This document shows, one piece after another, positions 44,801 through 53,129 of a stretch of DNA of 64,000 bases. The DNA comes from Thermoflexus hugenholtzii JAD2 (GTDB lineage Bacteria > Chloroflexota > Chloroflexia > Chloroflexales > Roseiflexaceae): assembly GCA_945881915.1 (NCBI GenBank), contig CAMCVW010000007.1, positions 1 to 64,000 of the forward strand, written 5' to 3'. How positions within the stretch are numbered: the first letter of the stretch is position 1; each line of letters starts with the position of its first letter. A program made the translations under genes and the position numbers. The notes under the pieces were generated by a model, which did no database searches, was not told the origin of the DNA, and was given only the letters and a program-made list of their open reading frames with translations.

Positions 44801-45008
44801 TGCCATCGTCGCTGGTGCATTACCCGTCGCAATGGGCATCCACATATTCGGAACGGGTCAAGGCAGTGAATTCCGGCGTGGTCTGGCGACCGTTCTCATC
44901 GGCGGTCTGACGACTTCGATGATCCTGACGCTGTTTGTTGTCCCGGCCGCGTATAGCCTGCTCGACTCCTTCGCAACTCGGTTTGGTCGCAAACCTGACC
45001 ACGAATAA
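41865..45008 (+). CDS. RND family efflux permease
   Basis: A 1047-residue inner-membrane transporter of the HAE/AcrB type. It has an N-terminal helix with SDTAIRQPVFITMLMLLAV, two large extracytoplasmic loops and twelve helices. Motifs include LSLSVGLVIDDAIVVRENIFRH (the Asp residues of the proton relay region) and FTFAPMLSANLF. Such pumps use the proton gradient. Here they are paired with a lipoprotein adaptor but no outer-membrane channel. GGGAG precedes the ATG. Confidence 0.93.
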   Translation: MAPKPREMLKGMAISDTAIRQPVFITMLMLLAVTFGILSYSTIPVNLLPEINVPIVAVTISYPGAGPNSVVEQVSKPVEQVMNTISGIKHITSTSSDGLVIFVLEFNESTDISQAETDVREKINTIRNSLPKDIREPIYARFDPNQAAILSIAISPLEDIDSLTMRDRITDEIVPRLQRAAGVGSISVNGGLTRQINVMMKLDKLQAYGLIPAQLIGALQSANANLGLGSMSAGTQDINLRAPSMLTSIDDIGRIQITGTNYTINDVATVEEGIADRLNYTRLDGKDTIILDVRKQSGTNTVQVAEAVKTALVATFEKRTDMSYIIPRDQSVAVSEAVISSLEELIFASIAALLVVFAFFRDIRNTLITMAGLPIILIATFIFLPMFGLTINLITLLALSLSVGLVIDDAIVVRENIFRHTLRGENARVAASRGTAEVSLSVLAMTLTIVAVFVPVTFATGTTGIIFKSFGIVVAVAMMISLIEAFTFAPMLSANLFRTTVQNLLHGKKPHTTSIDNDDANASLLHEAEEDPGKLGAWYGKQLAKTLSTRTNRILVMVVALLVLVLSFGVASQLKFTFFPAEDPHEYIVGFELVPGTNLAETDRVAQQFEQILIAEKNVTSVISTIGFVGNPERAEFSVKLEGKTPTTDAQQAVRPKLTFAPNLSFGTPSFQGSSTAVTGRTLQVSLQTNKSVESLEPIVEALQANMVATTGIVDVATNYTSGKPELRLLADPARIGDLGLTNADIASSVRALINGERATVLRRDGKDTDVVVRLAPSDRQNPGALGDIVIPTRSGSVTLSSLGKFELASSPVSIRRYDRLTQILVGANLDKLNTADAQTQITEFMNSQNLPNDVVWSFTGVVQQQTEGFTSLFIAMLLSVLFVYMVLASQFGSFTQPLVIMLAMPFSFIGAFLGLLLTNTDLDITGMIGLILLLGLVTKNSILLVDFTNKLRAAGMEKNEALRVAGSVRLRPILMTTFAIVAGALPVAMGIHIFGTGQGSEFRRGLATVLIGGLTTSMILTLFVVPAAYSLLDSFATRFGRKPDHE

Positions 45009-45041
45009 CGATACATGTCTTCATGGACGAAAGGACGCATC

Positions 45042-46466
45042 ATGCGTAAACAATTTCTGCGTACTCTGATTATTTCCGGAATCGCTACCGGCCTGATTGC
45101 ATGTGGCCAGGCGACCGCAGCCACTTCCACACCAACTGCAGCTTCTCCCAGCGCGATGGCGACAGCAACTGCGCAACCAACGGTTGACCTGGGTAACCTT
45201 GTCGCAACCGCTGCTCCTACCGATTCGAGCAACATGACTGCTTCATTGGTCAGCGGGACCGGCGAAGTGAAAACGTTGAATGACGCCGAGCTGAACTTCC
45301 AAGTCACGGGCACTGTTTTGGAAATTCCTGCCCGCGAAGGCGATATGGTCAAATCGGGTGATCTGCTGGCAACCCTCGACACCACGTTGTACGACCAACA
45401 GGTCGCACAAGCTACCGCAAACTTGGCATCTGCCAAAGCAACCTTCAACGGGTTGCGTGCCAGCGGACCCGACGATATGCTCGCGCAGGCACAGCTTAAC
45501 CAAGCACTAGCCGCTCAAGAAACAACCAAACCCGGCAGCACCAGCGCAGATGCACGTGCCGCAGCGCTGAGCCTCGATGTCGCCAAATCGAATCTCAAGA
45601 GCACAAAAGATCGTTTATCCCTCTCAAAAACACAGGCCCAGTTGCAACTCGATCTCGCCAATCAAACATTGACACAGGCCACCTCACAGCTGACGTATGA
45701 CCAGTGGAACTGGGAATGGGTCGTCAACGAAGGTACCGATCCCGTCCAGCCGACCATGATGGGGCGTCCGAACAAAATCGGTGACAGCACCATCAAGCGC
45801 TACAAAATGGCCTTCGAAGTATCGGTGTCGCGCCGTGACGCAGCAGTAATCGGTCTGCGAAACGCACAAATTGGATTTGACCAGGCAAGTCAAGCCGAAC
45901 TCGTCGGCAACAACACCGCACAACAACAGCTCGACCAAACGCAGCTCGCCTACGACCGGGTGGTCAATCCCACTGGACGAGATCTCGCGAACCTCGAAGC
46001 AACAGTTGCATCTGCCCAAGCAGCAGTGAATCGCATCGTCGCCGCTCGAGCGCAGGCCGAAGCAGGCGTCGCCCAAGCCGAAGCAGCGCTCACACTGGCA
46101 ACCATCAACCGGGGTCGCGCCGAAATTCGCGCACCATTCAATGGCACCATCGCGTATATCACCATCGGCATCGGCGACCCTGCGAACCCAGCTGGACGTC
46201 CAGTCATTCAAGTCGTCGACACCGAAAATCTGCGCATCGATGCATTGATTAGCGATGCAGACATCGGCAACGTGTCACTCAATCAAAACGTCACCGTCAG
46301 TGTTGATGCTGTCCCCGGCCAACAGTACGAAGGAACCGTGTCGTTTGTGTCGCCGATTGCAATCGGCGTCGGTAATGTACGGTCGTACACCATCCATGTC
46401 GATCTCAAAGACACCACCAACCTCCGTGCAGGCATGAGCGCACGCGTAAATCTACTCGGCGAATAA
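45042..46466 (+). CDS. RND efflux adaptor (HlyD/MFP family lipoprotein)
   Basis: A 474-residue protein. A lipoprotein signal (TLIISGIATGLIACGQ, lipobox Cys about residue 21) and a Thr/Ala/Pro linker precede a biotinyl-lipoyl half (FQVTGTVLEIPAREGDMVKSGDLLATLD). A long helical hairpin rich in Ala/Gln follows, then the second half-lipoyl (RGRAEIRAPFNGTIAYI) and a beta-barrel region. It links the RND permease to the outside. AAAGGA precedes the ATG. It follows the permease by 33 bases, the reverse of the usual adaptor-first order. Confidence 0.9.
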   Translation: MRKQFLRTLIISGIATGLIACGQATAATSTPTAASPSAMATATAQPTVDLGNLVATAAPTDSSNMTASLVSGTGEVKTLNDAELNFQVTGTVLEIPAREGDMVKSGDLLATLDTTLYDQQVAQATANLASAKATFNGLRASGPDDMLAQAQLNQALAAQETTKPGSTSADARAAALSLDVAKSNLKSTKDRLSLSKTQAQLQLDLANQTLTQATSQLTYDQWNWEWVVNEGTDPVQPTMMGRPNKIGDSTIKRYKMAFEVSVSRRDAAVIGLRNAQIGFDQASQAELVGNNTAQQQLDQTQLAYDRVVNPTGRDLANLEATVASAQAAVNRIVAARAQAEAGVAQAEAALTLATINRGRAEIRAPFNGTIAYITIGIGDPANPAGRPVIQVVDTENLRIDALISDADIGNVSLNQNVTVSVDAVPGQQYEGTVSFVSPIAIGVGNVRSYTIHVDLKDTTNLRAGMSARVNLLGE

Positions 46467-47363
46467 CGGATCTTCGTCCAACAACAATACTGTCCGCCAC
46501 CAATTGCCCCACTCGCCAGCAGAACGCTCGGCGCGGTGGGGCAGATGTTTGAGCCACCAAATGTGGTGCGCGCGCATATCGCCGCCACCCCACTCCGCTG
46601 CGGTTACGCGTCGTGCAGGTGCGTTTGCACTCGCTGGGTAGTCGAGGAATCGGTCACACGTCGATAGCACCGCTCCACTCCGGCCCCATTCGTAATCGCG
46701 CGTGCTGTTGGGAGCATAGTGGACATTGCCGCATGCAGCCGCACCAGGACTCGTCAAATCGTACCGAATGAACTCCTCCCAGAGGTTGTGCAGATGCGCA
46801 TTTTTTTCATACGTATGCGCCATTATTGATTCGACCCGATGCCCGAAGTTTTCGAGCATACAACCGACATCCCGCTCATAATTAAATCCCATCATGACAG
46901 TATTTCGTACGGCATCAGGACAGATAATTGGTGGTGCATTGCACCAGAATGCCGTCGGTCCGATCATGACTGACTCGTATTCACCAGCATATGGGAACGA
47001 AAAGACCCAGACTTCGTCGTATTCGTCCCGCGCTAACTTCGTCAGCAGGTAGAACTGCTCGATGCGCTTTCGGTAATCGAGCGCATCTGGCTGATGCATC
47101 GCCTGCGTTGCCCATTGCCGCAGAAACGTTTCGCTCGTATAGCGGAAGCCATCGATTTTGGCGGGGAACCACGGCGCATCGAGCGCACGGACAATCTGAT
47201 AGGCGACCAAGCCATGACTCGCCGTGTGGATGTCTGCGATGTACTGTTGGGCGAGGGCGTACGGGTCATGCCAGCCCATGTGTTGATGCAACCGGGTTTT
47301 GTCGGGGACAATCCACGGATCGTGGACAATCATCAGGACACGCGGACGATATTGCACAGGCAT
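46452..47363 (-). CDS. conserved-looking hypothetical protein
   Basis: A 303-residue soluble protein starting MPVQYRPRVLMIVHDP. It is rich in Trp, Tyr and His, with motifs such as VWVFSFPYAGEYESVMIGP, GFNYERDVGCMLENFGHRVESIM and AEWGGGDMRAHHIWWLKHLPH. The last third could hold a metal or substrate site, but I do not recognise the family. There is no signal peptide. AAAAGGA precedes the ATG. It overlaps the convergent adaptor gene by 15 bases and is divergent from rho. Confidence 0.7.
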   Translation of the reverse strand: MPVQYRPRVLMIVHDPWIVPDKTRLHQHMGWHDPYALAQQYIADIHTASHGLVAYQIVRALDAPWFPAKIDGFRYTSETFLRQWATQAMHQPDALDYRKRIEQFYLLTKLARDEYDEVWVFSFPYAGEYESVMIGPTAFWCNAPPIICPDAVRNTVMMGFNYERDVGCMLENFGHRVESIMAHTYEKNAHLHNLWEEFIRYDLTSPGAAACGNVHYAPNSTRDYEWGRSGAVLSTCDRFLDYPASANAPARRVTAAEWGGGDMRAHHIWWLKHLPHRAERSAGEWGNWWRTVLLLDEDPLFAE

Positions 47364-47417
47364 GGCTTTTCCTTTTGAAAACACAAGAAAAACGTCCGGT
47401 TCGTATGCTCCGTTCCA

Positions 47418-47445
47418 TTGTAATGCGTAGCGCACGTGGTATACT
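47418..47445 (+). promoter_or_regulatory. candidate rho promoter
   Basis: TTGTAA (47418-47423), a 16-base spacer and TATACT (47440-47445). It would give a leader of about 210 bases before rho. The 298-base gap 47364-47661 holds no supported gene. Long rho leaders often carry autoregulatory termination sites, but none was identified here. Confidence 0.45.
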
Positions 47446-47661
47446 TTTTTTAGACACGTATTTTGCGCTGTGCCTGTTTTCTCCCCATCCCGTATGCTTC
47501 TGAGCTACGTATACGGTGCCTCAGCTCGCCCATGACGCCACCTGACACATCACCCATACCCACCCAGGTGACAAACGAAGCTGTCGGTACCCTCACACGA
47601 GACATCGTTGGCATGTGCATGGTTTTTTATGCCTGTTCCCGTCAAAAATAAGGAGTCTGGT

Positions 47662-49095
47662 GTGCCACGTATCCGCAGTAAACTTCCAACGACCACTCTA
47701 CCGGCCGCTGTCGATTCAGCGACGCCTGCTGAAGTAGAGTACGAAACACCCAAACAAGCAGCTGTACGCTCCATCCCTGTTCGAACACCGCAGCCGGTCG
47801 TAGCACCAGTGGTCAGTACCGACCCGCGGCCAGCCCTCCAGATTGAATTCGAAGGACTGACCATCCAAGAACTCCGCGAGATGGCCAAATCGACCGGTGT
47901 CGTCTTCACGGCAAGCCATAAAAAACACGACCTCATTACACTGTTGTTGCAAGAACCCGCAACGCCTGTCGAAGAAACCCCTGTGCTCAACTTGACCAGC
48001 GAAGGTGTCCTTGATATTGTGCAAGACGGCTTCGGCTTTTTGCGCGGTGACCGCATGCTGGCAAGCCCGAACGACGTCTATGTTTCGCAATCACAGATTC
48101 GGCGCTTTATGTTGCGTACCGGTGACAAAATCATCGGCACTGTGCGCCCCCCAAAAGACAACGAACGCTATTTGTCGCTGTTGCGCGTCGAACAAATCAA
48201 CGGCTTGGATCCCGATATCACCCGCAAGCGCCCAACCGCAGATCAGTTGGTGCCAATCTTTCCGAATCAACAAATCAAGCTCGAAACAGAGCCGAATATT
48301 TTGTCCACTCGCTTGGTCGACCTGGTGGCACCGATTGGACGCGGTCAACGCGGCCTCATTGTGTCACCGCCCAAAGCCGGCAAAACGCTGCTGCTCAAAA
48401 CCATCGCGAATGGGGTCACCGTCAATCATCCTGATATCCATCTCATGGTATTGCTCATTGGCGAACGTCCCGAGGAAGTCACCGACATGCGCCGCTCTGT
48501 GCAAGGCGAAGTAATTTCGAGCACGTTTGACGAGCCCGTCGAAGACCATGTCAAAGTGGCAGAAATGACCCTCGAACGTGCCAAACGACTCGTCGAAATA
48601 GGGCAGGATGTCGTCATCCTGATGGACTCGATTACCCGCCTTGCACGTGCCTACAATCTCGAAATTCCCCCCAGTGGTCGCACCCTCTCAGGTGGTATCG
48701 ACCCGGTCGCCCTCTACCCACCCAAACGCTTCTTCGGTGCTGCTCGCAACATCGAGAACGGTGGTTCACTCACCATCATCGCCACCTGTCTCGTGGACAC
48801 CGGGAGTCGGATGGACGACGTCATCTACGAAGAATTCAAGGGCACCGGCAATATGGAGCTGCACCTTGACCGCAAGCTCGCTGAGAAACGCGTTTTCCCC
48901 GCAATCGACATCACACGCAGCGGCACGCGCCGTGAGGAACTTCTATTGGGCACCGAGGTTATCAAGCAGGTCTGGACAATGCGCCGTATGGTCACGATGC
49001 TCGGCGAAAACGAAGGAACTGAGCTGGTCCTCGCACGCATGTCCAAAACCCGCACCAATGCCGACTTCCTCGTTTCACTCAGCAAACCAAGTTAG
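47662..49095 (+). CDS. rho: transcription termination factor Rho
   Basis: A 477-residue hexameric RNA helicase. An N-terminal extension of about 60 residues precedes a Rho-N helical domain ([26 protein letters not shown]). The cold-shock RNA-binding domain follows ([33 protein letters not shown]), then the RecA-like core with Walker A SPPKAGKT (about 235-242), [15 protein letters not shown] and GGSLTIIAT. The start is the GTG preceded by AAGGAG; earlier ATGs in frame lack a ribosome binding site. Confidence 0.95.
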   Translation: MPRIRSKLPTTTLPAAVDSATPAEVEYETPKQAAVRSIPVRTPQPVVAPVVSTDPRPALQIEFEGLTIQELREMAKSTGVVFTASHKKHDLITLLLQEPATPVEETPVLNLTSEGVLDIVQDGFGFLRGDRMLASPNDVYVSQSQIRRFMLRTGDKIIGTVRPPKDNERYLSLLRVEQINGLDPDITRKRPTADQLVPIFPNQQIKLETEPNILSTRLVDLVAPIGRGQRGLIVSPPKAGKTLLLKTIANGVTVNHPDIHLMVLLIGERPEEVTDMRRSVQGEVISSTFDEPVEDHVKVAEMTLERAKRLVEIGQDVVILMDSITRLARAYNLEIPPSGRTLSGGIDPVALYPPKRFFGAARNIENGGSLTIIATCLVDTGSRMDDVIYEEFKGTGNMELHLDRKLAEKRVFPAIDITRSGTRREELLLGTEVIKQVWTMRRMVTMLGENEGTELVLARMSKTRTNADFLVSLSKPS

Positions 49096-49098
49096 TTG

Positions 49099-49104
49099 TA
49101 TAAT
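49099..49104 (+). promoter_or_regulatory. possible -10 box before the FHA gene pair
   Basis: TATAAT lies just after the rho stop codon, about 78 bases before the FhaA-like start. No matching -35 was found, so readthrough from rho is equally possible. Confidence 0.3.
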
Positions 49105-49181
49105 TATTCACACAGAGATTTAGTTGGCATTCTGGTCCTCCCACACGAGCACCAGTTGCTGATTCACAATAATGGTGAGTT

Positions 49182-49961
49182 ATGACGTTCCTTCGCCGAT
49201 TCGAAACATTCATGGAGCACCTGCTCGAAACATCCGTTTCGCGCTACCTCAAGCGTCCACTCGATCAAGTGACGCTCGAGCGCCGGTTGCAGCGCACCAT
49301 GGAAGCAAACCAAATCGATGTGCGCGACCAAATATACGTCCCCTACCGGTATGAAGCGTCGATTCATCCTGCGGATTACACCGCATTGCTGCGCCAGCAT
49401 CCGCTGCTTGACTATGACTTGACCATCTATCTCACGCGCCTCGCGCAGGAGCGTGGATTTGCGACAGTCAAATTTATCGAGGTCGTCATCACTGCCGATC
49501 CCAAAGTCGAACGCAGCACCGTGTTGCTCAACAGCGAATCTGGGGCTAACAGCAACAGCGACATGACTGCTGCGGCCACTGCACTGGACTTCGTACCTGA
49601 CGACCATCGTTCAACCCAGGTCGATACGACTCCTGAACGTTACCCCATCAATGCGCAATACGCGCTCGCGGTGACCATCAACGGTGCAGTACACACGATA
49701 CCCATCTTGCAGACCGAAATAACTATCGGCCGCAGCACCAAGAATCACGTCGTCCTCCCAGACCCGCTCGTATCGCGCCAACATGCACGTATCAACTACA
49801 GTGGTCGACGGTTTTTGCTGACTGACCTTGGCACACGCAACGGCTCACGCATCAACGGCACTCTGATTCGTGACAATAGCATGCCCATTGCAATCAATAC
49901 CGATGTCATCACCATCGGGAGCTACACGCTCAAAGTAACGATTGCACACAGCGATGAATGA
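49182..49961 (+). CDS. FhaA-like protein (DUF3662 + FHA domain)
   Basis: A 259-residue protein. Residues 1-115 are a DUF3662 domain (FLRRFETFMEHLLETSVSRY, IYVPYRYEASIHPADY, KFIEVVITADP). A linker is followed by an FHA domain (about 165-259) with ITIGRSTKNHVVLPDPLVSRQHARI and DLGTRNGSRINGT, keeping the Arg, Ser and His that bind phosphothreonine. FhaA proteins act in cell wall regulation with Ser/Thr kinases in Actinobacteria. It overlaps the next FHA gene by eight bases. Confidence 0.9.
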   Translation: MTFLRRFETFMEHLLETSVSRYLKRPLDQVTLERRLQRTMEANQIDVRDQIYVPYRYEASIHPADYTALLRQHPLLDYDLTIYLTRLAQERGFATVKFIEVVITADPKVERSTVLLNSESGANSNSDMTAAATALDFVPDDHRSTQVDTTPERYPINAQYALAVTINGAVHTIPILQTEITIGRSTKNHVVLPDPLVSRQHARINYSGRRFLLTDLGTRNGSRINGTLIRDNSMPIAINTDVITIGSYTLKVTIAHSDE

Positions 49962-50409
49962 GCTGGCCAATGCATCCATGGAACTCATCATTTGGGTATT
50001 CAGACTGGCACTCGTTGGTCTGATCTACTTCTTTGTCTGGCGCATTTTCAGAGCAATCATTCGTGGTGACCAAAACATGCCCGCCTTTACGGGTACTTCT
50101 GTTTTTTTGGTCGTACAACGTGCAGGGACGACGTTATTGCAACGGAACAAAGTCTACGAGGTCTACGACAATACAGTGATTGGCAGGAGCGCGGACTGCA
50201 CCATCCAAATCCCCGACAAGCTCATCTCGGACCGCCACTGCGTCGTCAATGCACAGGACGATGTCTGGTATATCCGTGATCTCGGGAGTACCAACAAGAC
50301 CTACATCAATCAGCTGCAAGTGGTCACGCCCGTCCAACTCGAGGATGGCGACGTCATTACCGTGGGGCAGGTGGAACTCAGATTGCATATCAACACTGGA
50401 GCAGCATGA
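49954..50409 (+). CDS. membrane-anchored FHA domain protein (FhaB-like)
   Basis: A 151-residue protein with one N-terminal helix (MELIIWVFRLALVGLIYFFVW, about 9-29) and a cytoplasmic FHA domain (NTVIGRSADCTIQIPDKLISDRHC, DLGSTNKTYIN). It is the membrane partner in the FhaA-FhaB-like pair and should bind phosphothreonine peptides. It overlaps both the FhaA-like gene and manA, so the three are translationally coupled. Confidence 0.88.
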   Translation: MNELANASMELIIWVFRLALVGLIYFFVWRIFRAIIRGDQNMPAFTGTSVFLVVQRAGTTLLQRNKVYEVYDNTVIGRSADCTIQIPDKLISDRHCVVNAQDDVWYIRDLGSTNKTYINQLQVVTPVQLEDGDVITVGQVELRLHINTGAA

Positions 50410-51377
50410 TGACAGGCGCATTCCGTGTTGCACGGCGCTACGAAGCACGGCTGTGGGGTGGGAACCGCATGGCGAGTTGGCTTGGCGTGGAAGACGCACC
50501 GGCATCGTTCGCCGAATCATGGCAGGTCTACAACGACAATGTGGTCTGTACCGGTCCGTATACTGGCCGCACGCTCCGATCTGTCGTCACTGAATGCAGG
50601 GCAAAGCTCGTTGGTGCACGCTCTTATGCACGCTACGGGGACGATTTCCCCCTTCTTGCAAAATTCATCGACGCAGGGCAAGCATTATCTGTCCAAGTAC
50701 ATCCAGACGATGCCTATGCACATAGCCACGAAGCGCACACCGGGTTCCACGGCAAAACCGAAGCCTGGTACATCATCCAGTCAGACGCCCAGAGCGACGT
50801 GATACATGGATTGACGCATCCGATGACCAGCGTAGCCTATGCTGCTGCCATCGCCGATGGAACGCTCGAAGCGCATCTGCGCCACGTACGCATCAAACCA
50901 GGCGATACCATTGATGTTCCAGCAGGAACAATTCATGCAATAAACGCCGGGGTTTTTCTCTTCGAAATCCAGCAGACATCCGATTTGACGTACCGTGTCT
51001 ATGACTATCTGCGCCGTGACGATCAGGGGAATCTCCGCACACTGCATATTCCGCAGGCCATCGCCGTCTCGCACCTCGGAACGGCGACCCCTGCGCTTGC
51101 ACAGCCAATCATGCATGCGCTCGGCTACGAAGAACTGGTGCGCTCGGAATTTTTTGTGATGGATCGTATCAGTACGCAGCACGAACACCATTGGCAGTGC
51201 CCGGCAGATTCTTTTCAAATCCTGACATTCATCGACGGGGAATGTCGCCTGAGTGATGATTCGGGGATTCACTTGCTCAAAAGAGGTGAAAGCATCATCA
51301 TTCCCGCAGACAATACGGGGTACTCCATCGAGCCGCTGCCCTCCGCCACCTGGCTGCGTTGTTGGGTTCCCGAATAG
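50406..51377 (+). CDS. manA: mannose-6-phosphate isomerase, class I
   Basis: A 323-residue cupin-fold enzyme. Zn-site motifs are QVHPDDAYA and GKTEAWYII (Gln, His and Glu ligands) and DVPAGTIHAI (His). A C-terminal cupin follows. It interconverts mannose-6-P and fructose-6-P and feeds GDP-mannose or glycan synthesis. The ATG overlaps the FhaB-like stop (ATGA). The gene ends three bases from the convergent dynamin-like gene. Confidence 0.92.
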   Translation: MMTGAFRVARRYEARLWGGNRMASWLGVEDAPASFAESWQVYNDNVVCTGPYTGRTLRSVVTECRAKLVGARSYARYGDDFPLLAKFIDAGQALSVQVHPDDAYAHSHEAHTGFHGKTEAWYIIQSDAQSDVIHGLTHPMTSVAYAAAIADGTLEAHLRHVRIKPGDTIDVPAGTIHAINAGVFLFEIQQTSDLTYRVYDYLRRDDQGNLRTLHIPQAIAVSHLGTATPALAQPIMHALGYEELVRSEFFVMDRISTQHEHHWQCPADSFQILTFIDGECRLSDDSGIHLLKRGESIIIPADNTGYSIEPLPSATWLRCWVPE

Positions 51378-51379
51378 GG

Positions 51380-53098
51380 CTACTCCGCCAGCGCGTTGTG
51401 AATGTCGGCTCGGATTTGTGCAAGTTCGTCGTCGATATTCGTCAGTGCCTGCCCTGCCGCCGTCAATCGGGTGACTTCACTCGCCACCAAGCGCGTGTAC
51501 GGTCCGAGTGCATCGCGCACGCGTGTATCCATACGTTGCAGTTCCTGTTCGAATTGGCCATCAATGCGCTCCATCAATTGCTGGCGAACGTCTGCCAGTC
51601 GTTGATGGAGGTCTTTTTTGAGTGCCCGTCGTCGTGCGGGAATAATATACAACCCCCCGAGCGCGATGACGCTGGCAGCCACAACACCGGTCGTGTCGAA
51701 CACAGCTCCTTTGAGCAAGGTGGCAATCAAGGCACCTAACCCAATTGCACCCACTTGTATCAGTGCAGTAGCAGTCACAGCGTTCTTGAGGTCCGCTGAT
51801 ATTTTGGCTGCTTCAGCACTGCGGTCATATGAGGCCACAATGGTTCCTGCTGCATCGACCATGTCGCGGATGAGGGCTTGGCGATTATACTGAAAAACGG
51901 TCATGCCATCTCCGACGGCATCGCTGTTTGGGCCACTCTGGCGTCGGATGTAATCACTGACCCCTTGCCATAACTGCACATTGCGTTCGATCATCCAGTC
52001 GACCAATGCCTGGGCGCGGGTATCGATTTGTGTGGCCAAATCCGCTGCCACATCGCGTTCAAATGCTTGTTGCAGTACGTCGCCACGGAGCAAAAGGTGC
52101 AAGTTCAGGAATCGAATGTGTTCGTCGAAAAACTCCATCCCGCGGAGTTCGGCATCACTGAGTGCTGCCGCCAAACTTGCACGATGTCCTGCGATGTCTC
52201 TGCGCATATCCACAAAAAACTGCTCGCGCTGTCGTTCCAAGTGCGCTACCACGTGGACATCCTCGTCGACAATGGCGCGTTGCGCGGCCAGTGTTCGCTG
52301 CATGACTGCAACGGTCTGTGCGACGACCCCCAGTGGCGAAGCCAGCCGGATTTCGAGTCGGGTACGATCATCGAGCTGTTCGTGTAAGTAGCCCTGCAGG
52401 GCATGCATCCCCGAAGCAGCACGCACCGTCGCGTCGTCGTTTTGCGCTTGCCTTGCCGAAACAGACAAGATGAGCGGGCTTTCACCAAACAACTGCGTCG
52501 CTTGGGTACGCACGAATGCTTCGACCTCGATCCGCTCTGCAGCGCCGAGTAAGTCGATTTTGTTGATGACCATCACGACTCGGCGGCGCCACTCGTGGAG
52601 CATCGCCAAAAACGCACGCTCGGTTTCGCTGAATGGCCGATCCGCAGACGTTGCAAACAACACGACATCCGCCCGCGGCACGATATCGCGCGTCAGCGCT
52701 TCGTGATGCCGCATGACCGCATTCGTCCCCGGGGTGTCGACAATCGACAGACGCTGCAGCAATGGAACCGGCAAAGCCCGTACGACCCAGCCGGGCCGCT
52801 GCAGCAACGCCATCGCCTCAGGAGCATAGCGCAGGACGGTGACCGCATCGGTGGTCGGTGTCGCGCCCTCGGGCATGACGGTACTCCCCAAGATTGCGTT
52901 GATGAGGCTCGATTTGCCGGCATTGAATTCACCCGCGACCACAACGAGGAACGGATCCTCGAGGTGGTCGCGTGTCTGCTCTACCACCTGCCGTTCCGGC
53001 GAATCGTCGCGACCAGCGGTCAATTCATCGACGAGGCGCACTGTCTCGTCGAGCAGCTGCTTGCTCCGCATACGGATACGTGTGATGGACTCAGACAT
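51380..53098 (-). CDS. bacterial dynamin-like GTPase
   Basis: A 572-residue protein. The GTPase domain has P-loop GEFNAGKS (56-63), DTPG (121-124) and NKID (179-182). A helical stalk follows, then a hydrophobic hairpin at about residues 445-495 (VGAIGLGALIATLLKGAVF, VVAASVIALGGLYIIPA), which should be the membrane paddle, and a coiled-coil C-terminus. Such proteins remodel or protect membranes. AAAGGA precedes the chosen ATG at 53098. It follows the S9 peptidase on the same strand. Confidence 0.9.
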   Translation of the reverse strand: MSESITRIRMRSKQLLDETVRLVDELTAGRDDSPERQVVEQTRDHLEDPFLVVVAGEFNAGKSSLINAILGSTVMPEGATPTTDAVTVLRYAPEAMALLQRPGWVVRALPVPLLQRLSIVDTPGTNAVMRHHEALTRDIVPRADVVLFATSADRPFSETERAFLAMLHEWRRRVVMVINKIDLLGAAERIEVEAFVRTQATQLFGESPLILSVSARQAQNDDATVRAASGMHALQGYLHEQLDDRTRLEIRLASPLGVVAQTVAVMQRTLAAQRAIVDEDVHVVAHLERQREQFFVDMRRDIAGHRASLAAALSDAELRGMEFFDEHIRFLNLHLLLRGDVLQQAFERDVAADLATQIDTRAQALVDWMIERNVQLWQGVSDYIRRQSGPNSDAVGDGMTVFQYNRQALIRDMVDAAGTIVASYDRSAEAAKISADLKNAVTATALIQVGAIGLGALIATLLKGAVFDTTGVVAASVIALGGLYIIPARRRALKKDLHQRLADVRQQLMERIDGQFEQELQRMDTRVRDALGPYTRLVASEVTRLTAAGQALTNIDDELAQIRADIHNALAE

Positions 53099-53129
53099 GG
53101 CCATTCCTTTCAACGGGGCAGTGACATGC

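Noticed and set aside
47463-47651. 62-residue frame in the rho leader
   Set aside because: No ribosome binding site and no resemblance to a protein; treated as untranslated leader.
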